NCBI GenBank assembly: GCA_937887565.1
Contig: CALABS010000078.1
Coordinates: 1-12,830, forward strand
From: an uncultured Rhodospirillaceae bacterium
GTDB lineage: Bacteria; Pseudomonadota; Alphaproteobacteria; Rhodospirillales; Magnetospirillaceae
Length of the DNA stretch: 12,830 nucleotides
Reading direction: 5' to 3'
Shown here: piece after piece, positions 1 through 7,114 of the stretch
How positions within the stretch are numbered: the stretch's first letter is position 1
Layout: each line of letters starts with the position of its first letter
Notes under the pieces: model-generated
Database searches by the model: none
Seen by the model: only the letters and a program-made list of their open reading frames with translations
Told to the model about the DNA's origin: nothing
Position numbers and translations under genes: made by a program

Positions 1-319
1 TCGGCGTGCCGTAGAAAAGGTCCACATGGGCCGGGCCGTGCTTGATGCCGCCGCGTAGCACGTCTACCACGCCGCGCTTGGCGATCTCGCCCTGCAGGCG
101 GTGCAGGAACTGGGTGCGCTTGGGGCCTTCCTCGTCGATGCCAAGAGCCTCATAGGTGTCGGGCTGGGTGGCGGAGAGGAATTGCAGCAGCTTGGCCCGG
201 TCGACGGCGTGTTCCCGGTCGTAGTCCTGCGGGTCGCCCTGAACGTATCCGGCCTCCTCCACGAGGGACGCGACGATGATGGACTCCAGGCCCTTTTCGC
301 TGGTGTCGGTCGGTTTCAT
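1..319 (-). CDS. hsdR: Type I restriction enzyme R subunit (HsdR), N-terminal part only
   Basis: This is the first 106 codons of a gene that continues beyond the left edge. The protein starts MKPTDTSEKGLESIIVASL and contains segments typical of the HsdR N-terminus: a GY..GDPQDYDRE stretch near residues 24-36, TQPDTYEALG at 51-60, and a basic stretch ending VDVLRGGIKHGPAHVDLFYG at 85-104. In the family this region leads into the nuclease domain and the DEAD-type translocase motor, neither of which is in the window. HsdR supplies ATP-dependent translocation and cleavage to the HsdM/HsdS complex. The start is fixed by a GGAGG seven bases upstream and by an ATGA overlap with the stop of the preceding nuclease gene, which points to coupled translation. 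Assignment to HsdR is strong; whether the full gene is intact cannot be seen. Confidence 0.88.
   Translation of the reverse strand, partial: MKPTDTSEKGLESIIVASLVEEAGYVQGDPQDYDREHAVDRAKLLQFLSATQPDTYEALGIDEEGPKRTQFLHRLQGEIAKRGVVDVLRGGIKHGPAHVDLFYGTP
304..319. repeat. Direct repeat copy at the hsdR start (pairs with 1344-1359)
   Basis: The plus-strand 16-mer tgtcggtcggtttcat matches the 16-mer at 1344-1359 in 15 of 16 positions, in the same orientation. It covers the first five codons of hsdR (MKPTD) plus one base. The two copies lie 1040 bp apart and bracket the nuclease gene almost exactly. Confidence 0.7.
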
Positions 320-1359
320 AGATCCTCCAGCAAATGGGCGATGTCCTTCGGCGACGGCAGTTGACCTTTCAGCGCCTTGGGCAGGGTCTTGGTGATTTCA
401 TAAGTGGCCACGCCGATGGGCTTGCGGGCGTCGTGCAGGGCGTATTCCACAATCGTGCGGCTCTTCTCCTTACACAGGATGATGCCGATGGAGGGGTTCT
501 CGTCCTCCTGGCGGACCTGCCGGTCCAGAGCCGCCAGATAAAACTGCATCTTGCCGACGAACTCCGGCAGGAACTCGCCGACTTTCAATTCAATGGCGAC
601 AAGGCAGCGCAGACGGCGGTGAAACAACAAGAGGTCGATGAAAAACTCTTTGCCGTCCACCTCCAGCCGGTATTGGCTGCCCATGAAGGCGAACATGCCG
701 CCCATGGCCCGGAGGAAATCCTCGATCCGGGCGATGAGCGCCCGCTCCAGCTCCCGCTCGCTGTGCTCCTCGCCCAGCTCCAGAAAATCGAAGGTGTATT
801 CGTCCTTCACCGCCAGCTTGGCCTGGGCGCGAAGTTCCGGTGTGAGCGCCTGGTCGAAGTTGGTCTGGCCGAGCAGGGATTTTTCGTAGCTCTGGTTGTC
901 GATCTGATGGATGAGCACGTTCTTGGACCAGCCGAACTTGCGGGTCATGCGCAGATAGAATTCCCGCTCCAGCGGGTCCTTGCAGCGCTCCAGGATGGCC
1001 AGGTTGTGGCTCCAGCCGATTTCTCGCACCAGTGGTGCGAGTTTTTCGAGTCCGTTGTACGCCTCGAAAAAAGCCTTCATCCGCCAGAGGTTGGAAGCCG
1101 AAAAGCCCCCCACGCCGGGAAACTCCGTCCGCAGATCGGCGGCGAGCTGTTCCACCACCGCCTTGCCCCAGCCTTCAACATCCTGCCGCTCCACGATCAT
1201 CCGCCCGATGTCCCAGTACAGACCGACCAACTCCTTGTTGACCGCCTTGAGGGCTTCATACTGGGCGGAGCGGATGCGCTCCTTAATCTCGGACAGCAGG
1301 CGCGGGTAGTCCTGCGGTTTGCCGAGGCTGTTTTTTGGGGTTTTGTCAGTCGGTTTCAT
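316..1359 (-). CDS. YhcG/DUF1016-family PDDEXK nuclease embedded in the R-M operon
   Basis: A 347-aa protein, close to the family's usual length. Residues about 18-160 match the helical YhcG N-terminal domain (for example NKELVGLYWDIGRMI at 41-55). Residues about 175-330 form a PDDEXK nuclease fold: D242 in FFIDLLLFHRR, E257 and K259 in AIELKVGEF, and a conserved Q in MQFYLAAL near 272. The catalytic signature therefore looks intact. Such proteins are often found beside restriction systems and mobile elements; their exact biochemical role is poorly known. I chose the ATG at 1359 over the one at 1377 because GAGG lies nine bases before 1359, while nothing resembling a ribosome site precedes 1377. 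The gene overlaps the end of hsdS by 14 bases and its stop shares ATGA with hsdR. Whether it takes part in restriction or merely rides in the operon is not known. Confidence 0.87.
   Translation of the reverse strand: MKPTDKTPKNSLGKPQDYPRLLSEIKERIRSAQYEALKAVNKELVGLYWDIGRMIVERQDVEGWGKAVVEQLAADLRTEFPGVGGFSASNLWRMKAFFEAYNGLEKLAPLVREIGWSHNLAILERCKDPLEREFYLRMTRKFGWSKNVLIHQIDNQSYEKSLLGQTNFDQALTPELRAQAKLAVKDEYTFDFLELGEEHSERELERALIARIEDFLRAMGGMFAFMGSQYRLEVDGKEFFIDLLLFHRRLRCLVAIELKVGEFLPEFVGKMQFYLAALDRQVRQEDENPSIGIILCKEKSRTIVEYALHDARKPIGVATYEITKTLPKALKGQLPSPKDIAHLLEDL
1344..1359. repeat. Direct repeat copy at the nuclease start (pairs with 304-319)
   Basis: The plus-strand 16-mer tgtcagtcggtttcat differs at one base from the copy at 304-319. 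Here it encodes both the start of the nuclease (MKPTD) and, in another frame, the end of HsdS (DETD-stop). It is a candidate footprint of insertion or duplication at the hsdS/hsdR junction. Confidence 0.7.
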
Positions 1360-2761
1360 CCATCTCCCCCTCGTCATCGATCACGTCATCGGCATCGGCG
1401 GTGTCCTCTTCCAGCGCCAGCAGCTCTTCATCGGCAACCTCCGGCACCTCGATTCCGCGCACATCCACCTGACCGGTGACCACATCGGAAATCAGCCGGG
1501 TACGGTATTCGCGCATCAGCTCGATCTCGCGTTGGGCGCGGGTGATTGCTTGGTCGATCTCGGCCGATTTTTCCTGGATGTGTTCGAGAATCTCCCGCTG
1601 CTCTTTGATTGGCGGCAAACCGATTGGATAGTTTTTCACAAAATCCGATGGAATCCTCTGCTGGCCAGCCGCGCCGGTCATGTATTGCTCGCCCAGCAAC
1701 AAGAACTGTTTGGTTGACGTGAGGAACCGAAGGAAAGCGCCGTCAATGGCCTTTGAAGGACGAAGAACGATCAGTTCGGTAGTGCCAAAGCCGAAATCAG
1801 ATTCAAGCCCTTTGAGGTAAGCTCCTTTGCCATTTTCAAAGCAGGGAGTGATTTTCGCGACAACCACATCCCCGCGTCGGAAATAGGTGAAGCCATTCCA
1901 GACTTCGGACAGAGTGCGTTTTTCAGAGCAGTCGATATCCCCATTGACAGAGATGTTCTCCATGGGAAGAAAGACAACCTTTTCTTCATCCGCCGGATTC
2001 GCTCGTGTCTCAGATTTTGATGGATTGAAGCTGACCACGCGTTTGAGCTTCGTGGCATCCCAATGCTCCGGAATATCTCCGATCCATTCCACGCCGCTGG
2101 GCTTGAACTTGACCTTGGGATCAAGCCCCCGGGTCATGGCCTGATTGATGACGTTCTGCTTCTGCTCCTTGAGAAGTTCAATGAACCGCCGCTTGTTGCG
2201 GATAAATTTTCGGAACAAACGGTCTTGCGCCTTCAGGAATCGTGCGATGGCTTGCTGCTCTTCCTGCGGAGGGCAGACCACCGGCATGCTCAGAAATTTA
2301 TCGGGATAGAGCCTGAGCCGGGAAGAGCGAATGCCCGTTGACCGGCAAATGTATTCCGACCGATATCCTTCAATCCGCAACAGACTGTCGAGATAGTAGT
2401 AGTCGTAATCCTGGTTGCTTCTTGGCCGGTAAACGCCATAGGCGGGACTCACAATTCCAGCATGGTTCGAGACGCCCAATGCAGACATCCAGGCCCACAT
2501 CGTATTGATGATCAGGTCTCCGGGTTGGCAACGTTTCTGACCGACATTCGACTCGGCCTTGAACATGGTCACGTTCTTCTGGCTGCGGGGAGTCACTCCG
2601 GTGATGTGCGACACCGAGAGCATTTCTTCATCGCCTGTCAGGGAGCGATCATCAATCTCCTTGAAGTAATACTTTGCCCGCTTCTCAGGCCAATGTGCGG
2701 GGATGCTCCCGACCCAGCTCACAACCGCGTCCTTGTATTCTGGATAAGGGGCCAGCTTCAT
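1346..2761 (-). CDS. hsdS: Type I restriction-modification specificity subunit (HsdS)
   Basis: A 471-aa protein with the pseudo-twofold layout of HsdS. The first half-site starts with VSWVGSIPAHW (about 15-25) and the second with VEWIGDIPEHW (about 224-234). Each target-recognition domain (about 17-165 and 222-383) ends in a parallel motif, PPQEEQQAIARFL and PPIKEQREILEHI, followed by a helix likely to form a conserved coiled-coil spacer (about 167-205 and 385-425). HsdS sets the bipartite DNA target for methylation and cleavage; the target cannot be read from sequence. The tail from about 438 is strongly acidic. The ATG at 2761 is preferred over an in-frame GTG one codon earlier, because it overlaps the hsdM stop as TGATG and has GGGGAGG eight bases upstream. 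Base composition is lower in GC than the neighbours, common for exchanged specificity genes. Confidence 0.93.
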   Translation of the reverse strand: MKLAPYPEYKDAVVSWVGSIPAHWPEKRAKYYFKEIDDRSLTGDEEMLSVSHITGVTPRSQKNVTMFKAESNVGQKRCQPGDLIINTMWAWMSALGVSNHAGIVSPAYGVYRPRSNQDYDYYYLDSLLRIEGYRSEYICRSTGIRSSRLRLYPDKFLSMPVVCPPQEEQQAIARFLKAQDRLFRKFIRNKRRFIELLKEQKQNVINQAMTRGLDPKVKFKPSGVEWIGDIPEHWDATKLKRVVSFNPSKSETRANPADEEKVVFLPMENISVNGDIDCSEKRTLSEVWNGFTYFRRGDVVVAKITPCFENGKGAYLKGLESDFGFGTTELIVLRPSKAIDGAFLRFLTSTKQFLLLGEQYMTGAAGQQRIPSDFVKNYPIGLPPIKEQREILEHIQEKSAEIDQAITRAQREIELMREYRTRLISDVVTGQVDVRGIEVPEVADEELLALEEDTADADDVIDDEGEMDETD

Positions 2762-4893
2762 CACTCAGCCTCCCCGACAATCTGTTCCAGCAGCCCTTCG
2801 GTTTCCTGCTCCAGGGCATAGATGTCATCCTTAATCTCATCCAAGGTGCGCATGGGCGCGGGCCGGTAGAAGTGGCGGGTGAAGGAGATTTCGTAGCCCG
2901 TCAGTGTTTTGCCCGGGTCGATCCAGGCATCCGAGGTGTAGGGCAGCACCTCGCGCCGGAAGAACGCCTCGATGCCGCCGTCTTCCAGAAGTGGTACCTG
3001 CTCGCTGTCGCGCAGGGCGGTATCCGGCTCGTATTCGACCACGCAGTGTTTGCCGCCCACCTCGGCCTCGAACAGGCCGTGGATGGGATCGGGCGTGGCC
3101 TTGCCCGGCTTGTGGACCTTCTTCAGTACCGGCGCGGCATCTTCGCTGGTGTCGCAGAGGTCGCTCTGCAGCAGCTTCTTGCGCTTGGCGGTGAGCTTGA
3201 CACCGTGCTTGTCGGCATCGGTGTCGCAGGTGTCCATGAAGGCATTGAAATCGAGGTGCGGCCCGGCTCCGATGGTCTTCGCCACACGACGGGCCAGGTT
3301 GGCCAGCGGCTCTTCCCTGGCCTTGGCGCAGGCCCGCTCGAACCGGTCCAGCCGGGCCGGGCTCAGGTCAACGGCAAGGCGCAGCGGGCGGTCCACCGTC
3401 ACCTTCCAGTAGCCGAAGGCCTCGTTGGGGAAAATCTTGGATTTCTCGGTTTCAACTGGATTGACCACCAGGTCGCAGATGGCGCGGATGTGCTCCTCGG
3501 AGAACTCGCAGTTCTTCTTGCCGAGGTTGCGGCGCAGCGGTACGTACCATTCGGTGGCGTCGATGAGTTGGACCTTGCCCCGGCGCGTATCAGACTTGCG
3601 GTTGGTCAGCACCCAGATATAGGTAGCGATGCCGGTGTTGTAGAACATGTTCTCCGGCAGGGCGATGATGGCCTCCAGCCAGTCGTTTTCGATGATCCAG
3701 CGGCGGATGTTGCTCTCGCCCTGACCGGCGTCGCCGGTGAAGAGCGACGAGCCGTTGTGAACCTCGGCGATGCGGCTGCCGAGGCGGGTGGTGTGCTTCA
3801 TCTTGGAGAGCTTGTTGACCAGGAACATGAGCTGCCCGTCCGAGGAGCGGGTGATCATCTTGTATTCCGGGTCGCCGCCGTGCTGGGTGACAAAGCGCGG
3901 GTCCTTGATATCACCCTTGCCGCCCAGGCGCTCCAGGTCGGTCTTCCAGCTCTTGCCGTAGGGCGGATTGGAGAGCATGAAATCGAATTCCTGCGACGGG
4001 AAGGCATCGCTGGAGAGCGTGGAGCCGTACTTCATGTTCTCCGCCTCAGCCCCTTCGCCTTTGAGCAGCAGGTCGGCCTTGGAGATGGCGTAGGTTTCCG
4101 GCTGCACCTCCTGGCCGAACAGATGAATGGAGACATCCTTGCCGTGGCTTTCGGCCAACTCGGCCAAGCGCTCTTCAGCCACTGTCAGCATGCCGCCGGT
4201 GCCGCAGGCTCCGTCATAGACGAGGTAGGTGCCCGATTCAATATCGTCGGCCACCGGCAGGAAGATCAGGTCGGCCATGAGCTTGACCACGTCGCGGGGC
4301 GTGAAGTGCTCCCCGGCCTCTTCGTTGTTCTCTTCGTTGAAACGGCGGATCAGCTCCTCGAAGATGGTACCCATGGAGTGGTTATCGAGGGCCGGAAGCA
4401 GCTCGTTGCCGTCCACGTCCCGCACCGGCTTGGGGCTGAGATTGACGCGGCCGTCGAGAAACTTCTCGATCAGGTGGCCGAGGATGTCGGCCTCGATCAA
4501 CGTGGGGATCTGGTTGCGAAACTTGAACTTGTCGAGGATCTCCTGGACGTTGGGTGAAAAGCCATCCAGATAAGCTTCGAAATCGGCCTTGAGCTGTTGT
4601 TGCTTGGCGCGGTTCTTCAGGTCGCGCAGGGTAAAGGGCGAGACGTTGTAAAAGGCCTCGCCTGCGGCCTGGCAGAGCGCGGCGTGCTGGTTGGCGATTC
4701 CGGCCCCGTCGAGTTGCTTCTTCATGCCGAGCACCTTTTCCTTGCTCGGCTCCAAGAGCGCGTCGAGACGGCGGATGACCGTCATTGGCAGGATCACGTC
4801 GCGGTACTTGCCGCGCACGTAGACATCGCGCAACACGTCGTCGGCGATACCCCAGATAAAATTCACGATGCTGTTGTGGATCACATGGTTCAT
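2761..4893 (-). CDS. hsdM: Type I restriction-modification N6-adenine methyltransferase subunit (HsdM)
   Basis: A 710-aa DNA adenine methylase. The start region (NSIVNFIWGIADDVLRD, about 7-23) is the HsdM N-terminal helical domain. The linker EHFTPRDVV lies at 195-203, the S-adenosylmethionine-binding motif DGACGTGG at 227-234, and the catalytic NPPYG at 309-313, so the core is complete. It methylates adenine in the host's own target sites, in complex with HsdS, and forms part of the restriction enzyme with HsdR. Beyond the catalytic domain there is a long C-terminal part (about 500-710) including GYEISFTRHFYRP near 667, making it longer than the roughly 530-aa EcoKI-type subunit. The ATG is preceded by AAGGAG about 12 bases upstream, lying in the last codons of the HTH gene. 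The stop overlaps the hsdS start by one base. Confidence 0.95.
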   Translation of the reverse strand: MNHVIHNSIVNFIWGIADDVLRDVYVRGKYRDVILPMTVIRRLDALLEPSKEKVLGMKKQLDGAGIANQHAALCQAAGEAFYNVSPFTLRDLKNRAKQQQLKADFEAYLDGFSPNVQEILDKFKFRNQIPTLIEADILGHLIEKFLDGRVNLSPKPVRDVDGNELLPALDNHSMGTIFEELIRRFNEENNEEAGEHFTPRDVVKLMADLIFLPVADDIESGTYLVYDGACGTGGMLTVAEERLAELAESHGKDVSIHLFGQEVQPETYAISKADLLLKGEGAEAENMKYGSTLSSDAFPSQEFDFMLSNPPYGKSWKTDLERLGGKGDIKDPRFVTQHGGDPEYKMITRSSDGQLMFLVNKLSKMKHTTRLGSRIAEVHNGSSLFTGDAGQGESNIRRWIIENDWLEAIIALPENMFYNTGIATYIWVLTNRKSDTRRGKVQLIDATEWYVPLRRNLGKKNCEFSEEHIRAICDLVVNPVETEKSKIFPNEAFGYWKVTVDRPLRLAVDLSPARLDRFERACAKAREEPLANLARRVAKTIGAGPHLDFNAFMDTCDTDADKHGVKLTAKRKKLLQSDLCDTSEDAAPVLKKVHKPGKATPDPIHGLFEAEVGGKHCVVEYEPDTALRDSEQVPLLEDGGIEAFFRREVLPYTSDAWIDPGKTLTGYEISFTRHFYRPAPMRTLDEIKDDIYALEQETEGLLEQIVGEAE

Positions 4894-4902
4894 AGCCCGC
4901 TA

Positions 4903-5118
4903 TTACTCCTTGCGCTTCTTGTCGGTTTCCGCAGGCTCGGCCGCGCCGCCAGCCTTGACCCACTCGTCCACTTCATCTTTCTTGAACTTCCAAAGACGAC
5001 CCATGCGGTGGGCGGGCATACCATGCTTGTCGATCCACTTGTAAACGGTGTCATTGCTGACCCCGAGGTACTTGCAAATCTCGGTTATTGATAACCAGCG
5101 GTCTTCCATCTCGTTCAT
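4903..5118 (-). CDS. Small MerR/excisionase-type helix-turn-helix protein, first gene of the R-M operon
   Basis: A 71-aa protein with a winged helix-turn-helix of the MerR/excisionase kind. The helices are at about 10-31 (LSITEICKYLGVSNDTVYKW), a wing with HRMGRLWKF at 37-45, and a DEVDEWV helix at 48-54, followed by a charged tail ending KKRKE. It has no effector or enzyme domain. Proteins like this often precede type I restriction genes and are expected to bind DNA. By position, control of the operon's own promoter is a fair guess, but an excisionase-like role is possible. The start at 5118 has GGAG seven bases upstream; an internal ATG at 5109 is an alternative. The gene ends nine bases before hsdM, and its last codons contain the hsdM ribosome site. 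Confidence 0.85.
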   Translation of the reverse strand: MNEMEDRWLSITEICKYLGVSNDTVYKWIDKHGMPAHRMGRLWKFKKDEVDEWVKAGGAAEPAETDKKRKE

Positions 5119-5171
5119 TCTCTTGCTCCACGGGCGCTTTGGTTGTTTGCCACGTCCGCCAGAGGCGAAAC

Positions 5172-5196
5172 GGGAGAGACTGGACGCACCTCTCCC
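5172..5196 (-). promoter_or_regulatory. Inverted repeat in the R-M operon leader
   Basis: On the minus strand GGGAGAG, an 11-base loop, then CTCTCCC form a perfect 7-bp stem within the untranslated leader, between the predicted transcription start (about 5208) and the first ATG (5118). It is not followed by a T-run in the reading direction, so it does not look like a terminator. It could be an operator for the helix-turn-helix protein or a structured leader. Function is inferred from position only. Confidence 0.45.
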
Positions 5197-5214
5197 AGGT
5201 TAAAAAACTCCATC

Positions 5215-5244
5215 AATATACAAAGACGCTATGTGCTATGTCAA
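5215..5244 (-). promoter_or_regulatory. Sigma70-type promoter of the R-M operon
   Basis: On the minus strand a perfect TTGACA (5244-5239) is followed, after 18 bases, by TATATT (5220-5215, five of six consensus positions). Transcription would start near 5208, giving a leader of about 90 nt before the helix-turn-helix gene. Upstream of the -35 box, ATCGG, ATCGG and ATCG recur at about 10-base intervals (roughly 5247-5271). The promoter lies only about 35 bases beyond the stop of the cyclotransferase gene, with no terminator seen between them, so read-through from the phage-side operon is also possible. Confidence 0.78.
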
Positions 5245-5278
5245 ACGATCTTTACCGATTTGAGCCGATTATTTTCTA

Positions 5279-5803
5279 TCACGCTCGATGCCAGACGCCG
5301 GTGTCAAGCCGGGTGCCGTTATCAATGCATGGCATCCAGTAGGTCCAGGCAGGAATCGAGGTGCGCCCGCACAGCACCGCCACCATCACCCGCTGGTACA
5401 TGCTGTGCCCGCCGGGCCGAAATCCTTCCAGCCGGTCGATGGGCGGCAGGTCGCGTTGCGGGGCGGTGAAGGTCACCAGTTCCCCATAGATCAGATCCCA
5501 GTCGCCGGTCGGGCGGCCGAAGCGCGGCGTGCCGATCTCCTGTTGCCTGCGGGCGTCGGCTAATGGGTCGGCGGTGCCCCGGGCCAGGATCAGCCCTTCC
5601 GGCACCTCAAGCGCCGGGAACCCGGCATGGAGGTGGTAGAGCCTGCCCCAGACCACGGCCGGTTCGGTGCTGCGGGCCTGGGCGCAGAAGCGTTGATGGT
5701 TCCAGTAGCCCCGTTTCAGGGTGCCGTAGACGAAGAGCCGGAGGATGGTCTCGGGACTGTCTTCCGGGTTTGTGTTCAGCTTCGCGGTGTCTCCAATGTT
5801 CAT
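5279..5803 (-). CDS. Gamma-glutamylcyclotransferase-like (AIG2/GGACT fold) protein
   Basis: A 174-aa protein with the hallmark FVYGTLKRG at residues 24-32, which forms the substrate-binding loop of this fold. The expected catalytic glutamate is present as E126 in PIDRLEGF, followed by the conserved MYQRV (135-139), the same spacing as in human GGACT around its Glu82. Enzymes of this family release a gamma-glutamyl or epsilon-(gamma-glutamyl) group as 5-oxoproline, leaving a free amine; some act in antibiotic assembly or on crosslinked proteins. The start at 5803 is fixed by an ATGA overlap with the stop of the amidotransferase gene and by GGAG eight bases upstream. It is the last gene of the four-gene cassette, so the likely role is removal of a gamma-glutamyl group made or carried by the other enzymes. 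The substrate is not known. Confidence 0.85.
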   Translation of the reverse strand: MNIGDTAKLNTNPEDSPETILRLFVYGTLKRGYWNHQRFCAQARSTEPAVVWGRLYHLHAGFPALEVPEGLILARGTADPLADARRQQEIGTPRFGRPTGDWDLIYGELVTFTAPQRDLPPIDRLEGFRPGGHSMYQRVMVAVLCGRTSIPAWTYWMPCIDNGTRLDTGVWHRA

Positions 5804-6597
5804 GCATTCACTCCTTCGGGCAGTGTCCCTTTGCGCTCCTGGGGTATGAAGCGGAATTCGCTGTTTTCGATGGCCCGCACATCCTCGTGGCGGATGGTGA
5901 GCATGGTCATGGGCGGCACCTCCAGCTCGCGCCAGCCCTTCTCGTTGTCCACGGCAAAGTCGATAAAGGCGTCGTCCGAGGCGTAGAGCACCACCCGGTG
6001 CTGGCGGTGGATGCGCAGGCAGAGCGGCTTGTTGCCCTTGAGCACGGTGATGGTGCCGGGGTCGAGCCGCGAGGCCAGCACGGCGCTCATCTGGCCGCGA
6101 CAGAGGGCAAGCGCCTTCTTCAGGCCCTCCTGGTCGATGGGGCCTTCGGGCGCGAAGCGGTCGGCCAGGCGGAAGATCAGCTCGCTGTCCACCTCGGCGT
6201 AGCGCGGCAGCCCGAGACGGCGGAACAGATAATCGGCGTTGTAGATGGTGCCGTTGTGGGTGCCGATGACGATCCCGGCCCGGATGGGATGGTTGTTGCG
6301 GTTGTTGAACTCGTTGCCCCGGGTGCGCCAGCGGGTGTGGCCCATGAGGATGGTGGTCTCGTTGTCGACCTGCCCGAGCAGCTCCTGGAACGGCTTCTCG
6401 TAGACCAGCTCGTGCGCCCGCATCGGCCGCTTGAAGATGCGGTGGCTGCCGTCGGTCTTGAGCCAGGCCAGACCGGAGGCGTGCGGGCCGCGCTCCTCGC
6501 TGTGCAGCAGCATGCGGATGAAGAGCTCGCGCAGGTAATCCCGCTCGTCGGGCCGTCTGCGCTTGCGGCCGAAGATGATGCCTACTTGTCCGCACAT
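5800..6597 (-). CDS. Stand-alone class II glutamine amidotransferase
   Basis: A 265-aa Ntn-hydrolase of the class II glutaminase type. The start must be the ATG at 6597, because it gives MCGQVGIIFG with Cys2 as the N-terminal nucleophile after methionine removal; an AAGGAGG lies ten bases upstream, and an upstream in-frame ATG at 6693 would bury the cysteine. The other pocket motifs are in order: GHTRW at 86-90, NHP at 102-104, HNGTI at 114-118 and VDSEL at 136-140. The domain hydrolyses glutamine to glutamate and ammonia. No synthase domain is fused to it, so the ammonia or glutamate acceptor must be another protein, most simply the amidoligase encoded in the same operon. It overlaps the preceding gene by 16 bases and the next by four. 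Confidence 0.92.
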   Translation of the reverse strand: MCGQVGIIFGRKRRRPDERDYLRELFIRMLLHSEERGPHASGLAWLKTDGSHRIFKRPMRAHELVYEKPFQELLGQVDNETTILMGHTRWRTRGNEFNNRNNHPIRAGIVIGTHNGTIYNADYLFRRLGLPRYAEVDSELIFRLADRFAPEGPIDQEGLKKALALCRGQMSAVLASRLDPGTITVLKGNKPLCLRIHRQHRVVLYASDDAFIDFAVDNEKGWRELEVPPMTMLTIRHEDVRAIENSEFRFIPQERKGTLPEGVNA

Positions 6598-7103
6598 GGA
6601 GCCGGGTCCTCCTTGCCGCCGAAGTTCTTGCCGAGCGGTCTCGTCCCTTCGAGGACGAAGGCCGCGTATTCGCGCCGGTGGTCCGCCAGCCACTCGGCCA
6701 CCTCCGGGTAGCCCATCTCGGCGGTCAGCCGGGTCACCTCCGGGTGGTCGAGCATGTTGGTGCGCCCGGAGAGCCGCACCGTCTCCAGGGCTTCGAGGAA
6801 GCGTTCCGGCCAGGGATCGCTGGCCTTGTCGTCGGGCAGGAACTCGATCAGGCCGTGCCGCGCCAGACGGGTGAGAAATTCAGCGGCCGCAGCGGCGGTG
6901 TCCTCCGGCAATGGCTGGGTCGGTCCGCCTTCGATGCCGGAGAGCACCTCGGTCATGTAGTCCCGGGGCGCTCGGCTGGCGGTAAACGGCGTCTGGCCGC
7001 GCATCAGCTCGACAACTTCGAGGCAGTCGGCGGCCTGGAGGGTTTCCCCGCTGCCGGGGATCGGTTCGCCGTCCAGCGTGGTGGAGCGGATCAGAATCTT
7101 CAT
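6582..7103 (-). CDS. Protein with C-terminal DUF5049-like domain, second gene of the amidoligase cassette
   Basis: A 173-aa soluble protein without signal peptide or membrane segment. Residues about 103-153 (LETVRLSGRTNMLDHPEVTR onward, then EMGYPEVAEWL and HRREYAAFVLEG) fit my memory of DUF5049, a small domain common in prophages and phages. The N-terminal part (1-60: MKILIRSTTLDGEPIPGSGE onward) may be a small beta-rich domain I do not recognise; residues 67-90 look helical. No catalytic motif is visible, so it could be a substrate carrier, adaptor or regulator for the enzymes around it. It starts 11 bases after the amidoligase stop, with AAGGAGG overlapping that stop codon, and overlaps the amidotransferase start by 16 bases. 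Existence of the gene is secure; its function is unknown. Confidence 0.8.
   Translation of the reverse strand: MKILIRSTTLDGEPIPGSGETLQAADCLEVVELMRGQTPFTASRAPRDYMTEVLSGIEGGPTQPLPEDTAAAAAEFLTRLARHGLIEFLPDDKASDPWPERFLEALETVRLSGRTNMLDHPEVTRLTAEMGYPEVAEWLADHRREYAAFVLEGTRPLGKNFGGKEDPAPCADK
6608..6614 (-). promoter_or_regulatory. Ribosome-binding site that fixes the amidotransferase start
   Basis: AAGGAGG on the minus strand, ten bases before the ATG at 6597 and inside the end of the upstream gene. It supports the short N-terminus that exposes Cys2. Confidence 0.7.
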
Positions 7104-7114
7104 TGGGCACCTCC

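Noticed and set aside
1346..2761. Phase-variable or invertible hsdS locus
   Set aside because: No second specificity gene, recombinase or long inverted repeat is visible in the window.
2674..4557. A 627-codon plus-strand open frame opposite hsdM
   Set aside because: It is antisense to a gene with complete methylase motifs, and shows no motif or ribosome site of its own.
5172..5196. Leader stem read as a terminator for the cyclotransferase operon
   Set aside because: It lies downstream of the R-M promoter and has no T-run after the stem in the minus-strand direction.
5804..6595. N-terminal extension of the cyclotransferase frame to give a 438-aa protein
   Set aside because: The extra 264 residues are an Arg/His/Pro/Ala-rich off-frame reading of the amidotransferase gene; the ATG at 5803 with its own ribosome site gives a normal-length cyclotransferase.
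6598..6693. Longer start for the class II amidotransferase
   Set aside because: It would place 32 residues before Cys2, which must be exposed at the N-terminus; the ATG at 6597 has AAGGAGG at correct spacing.
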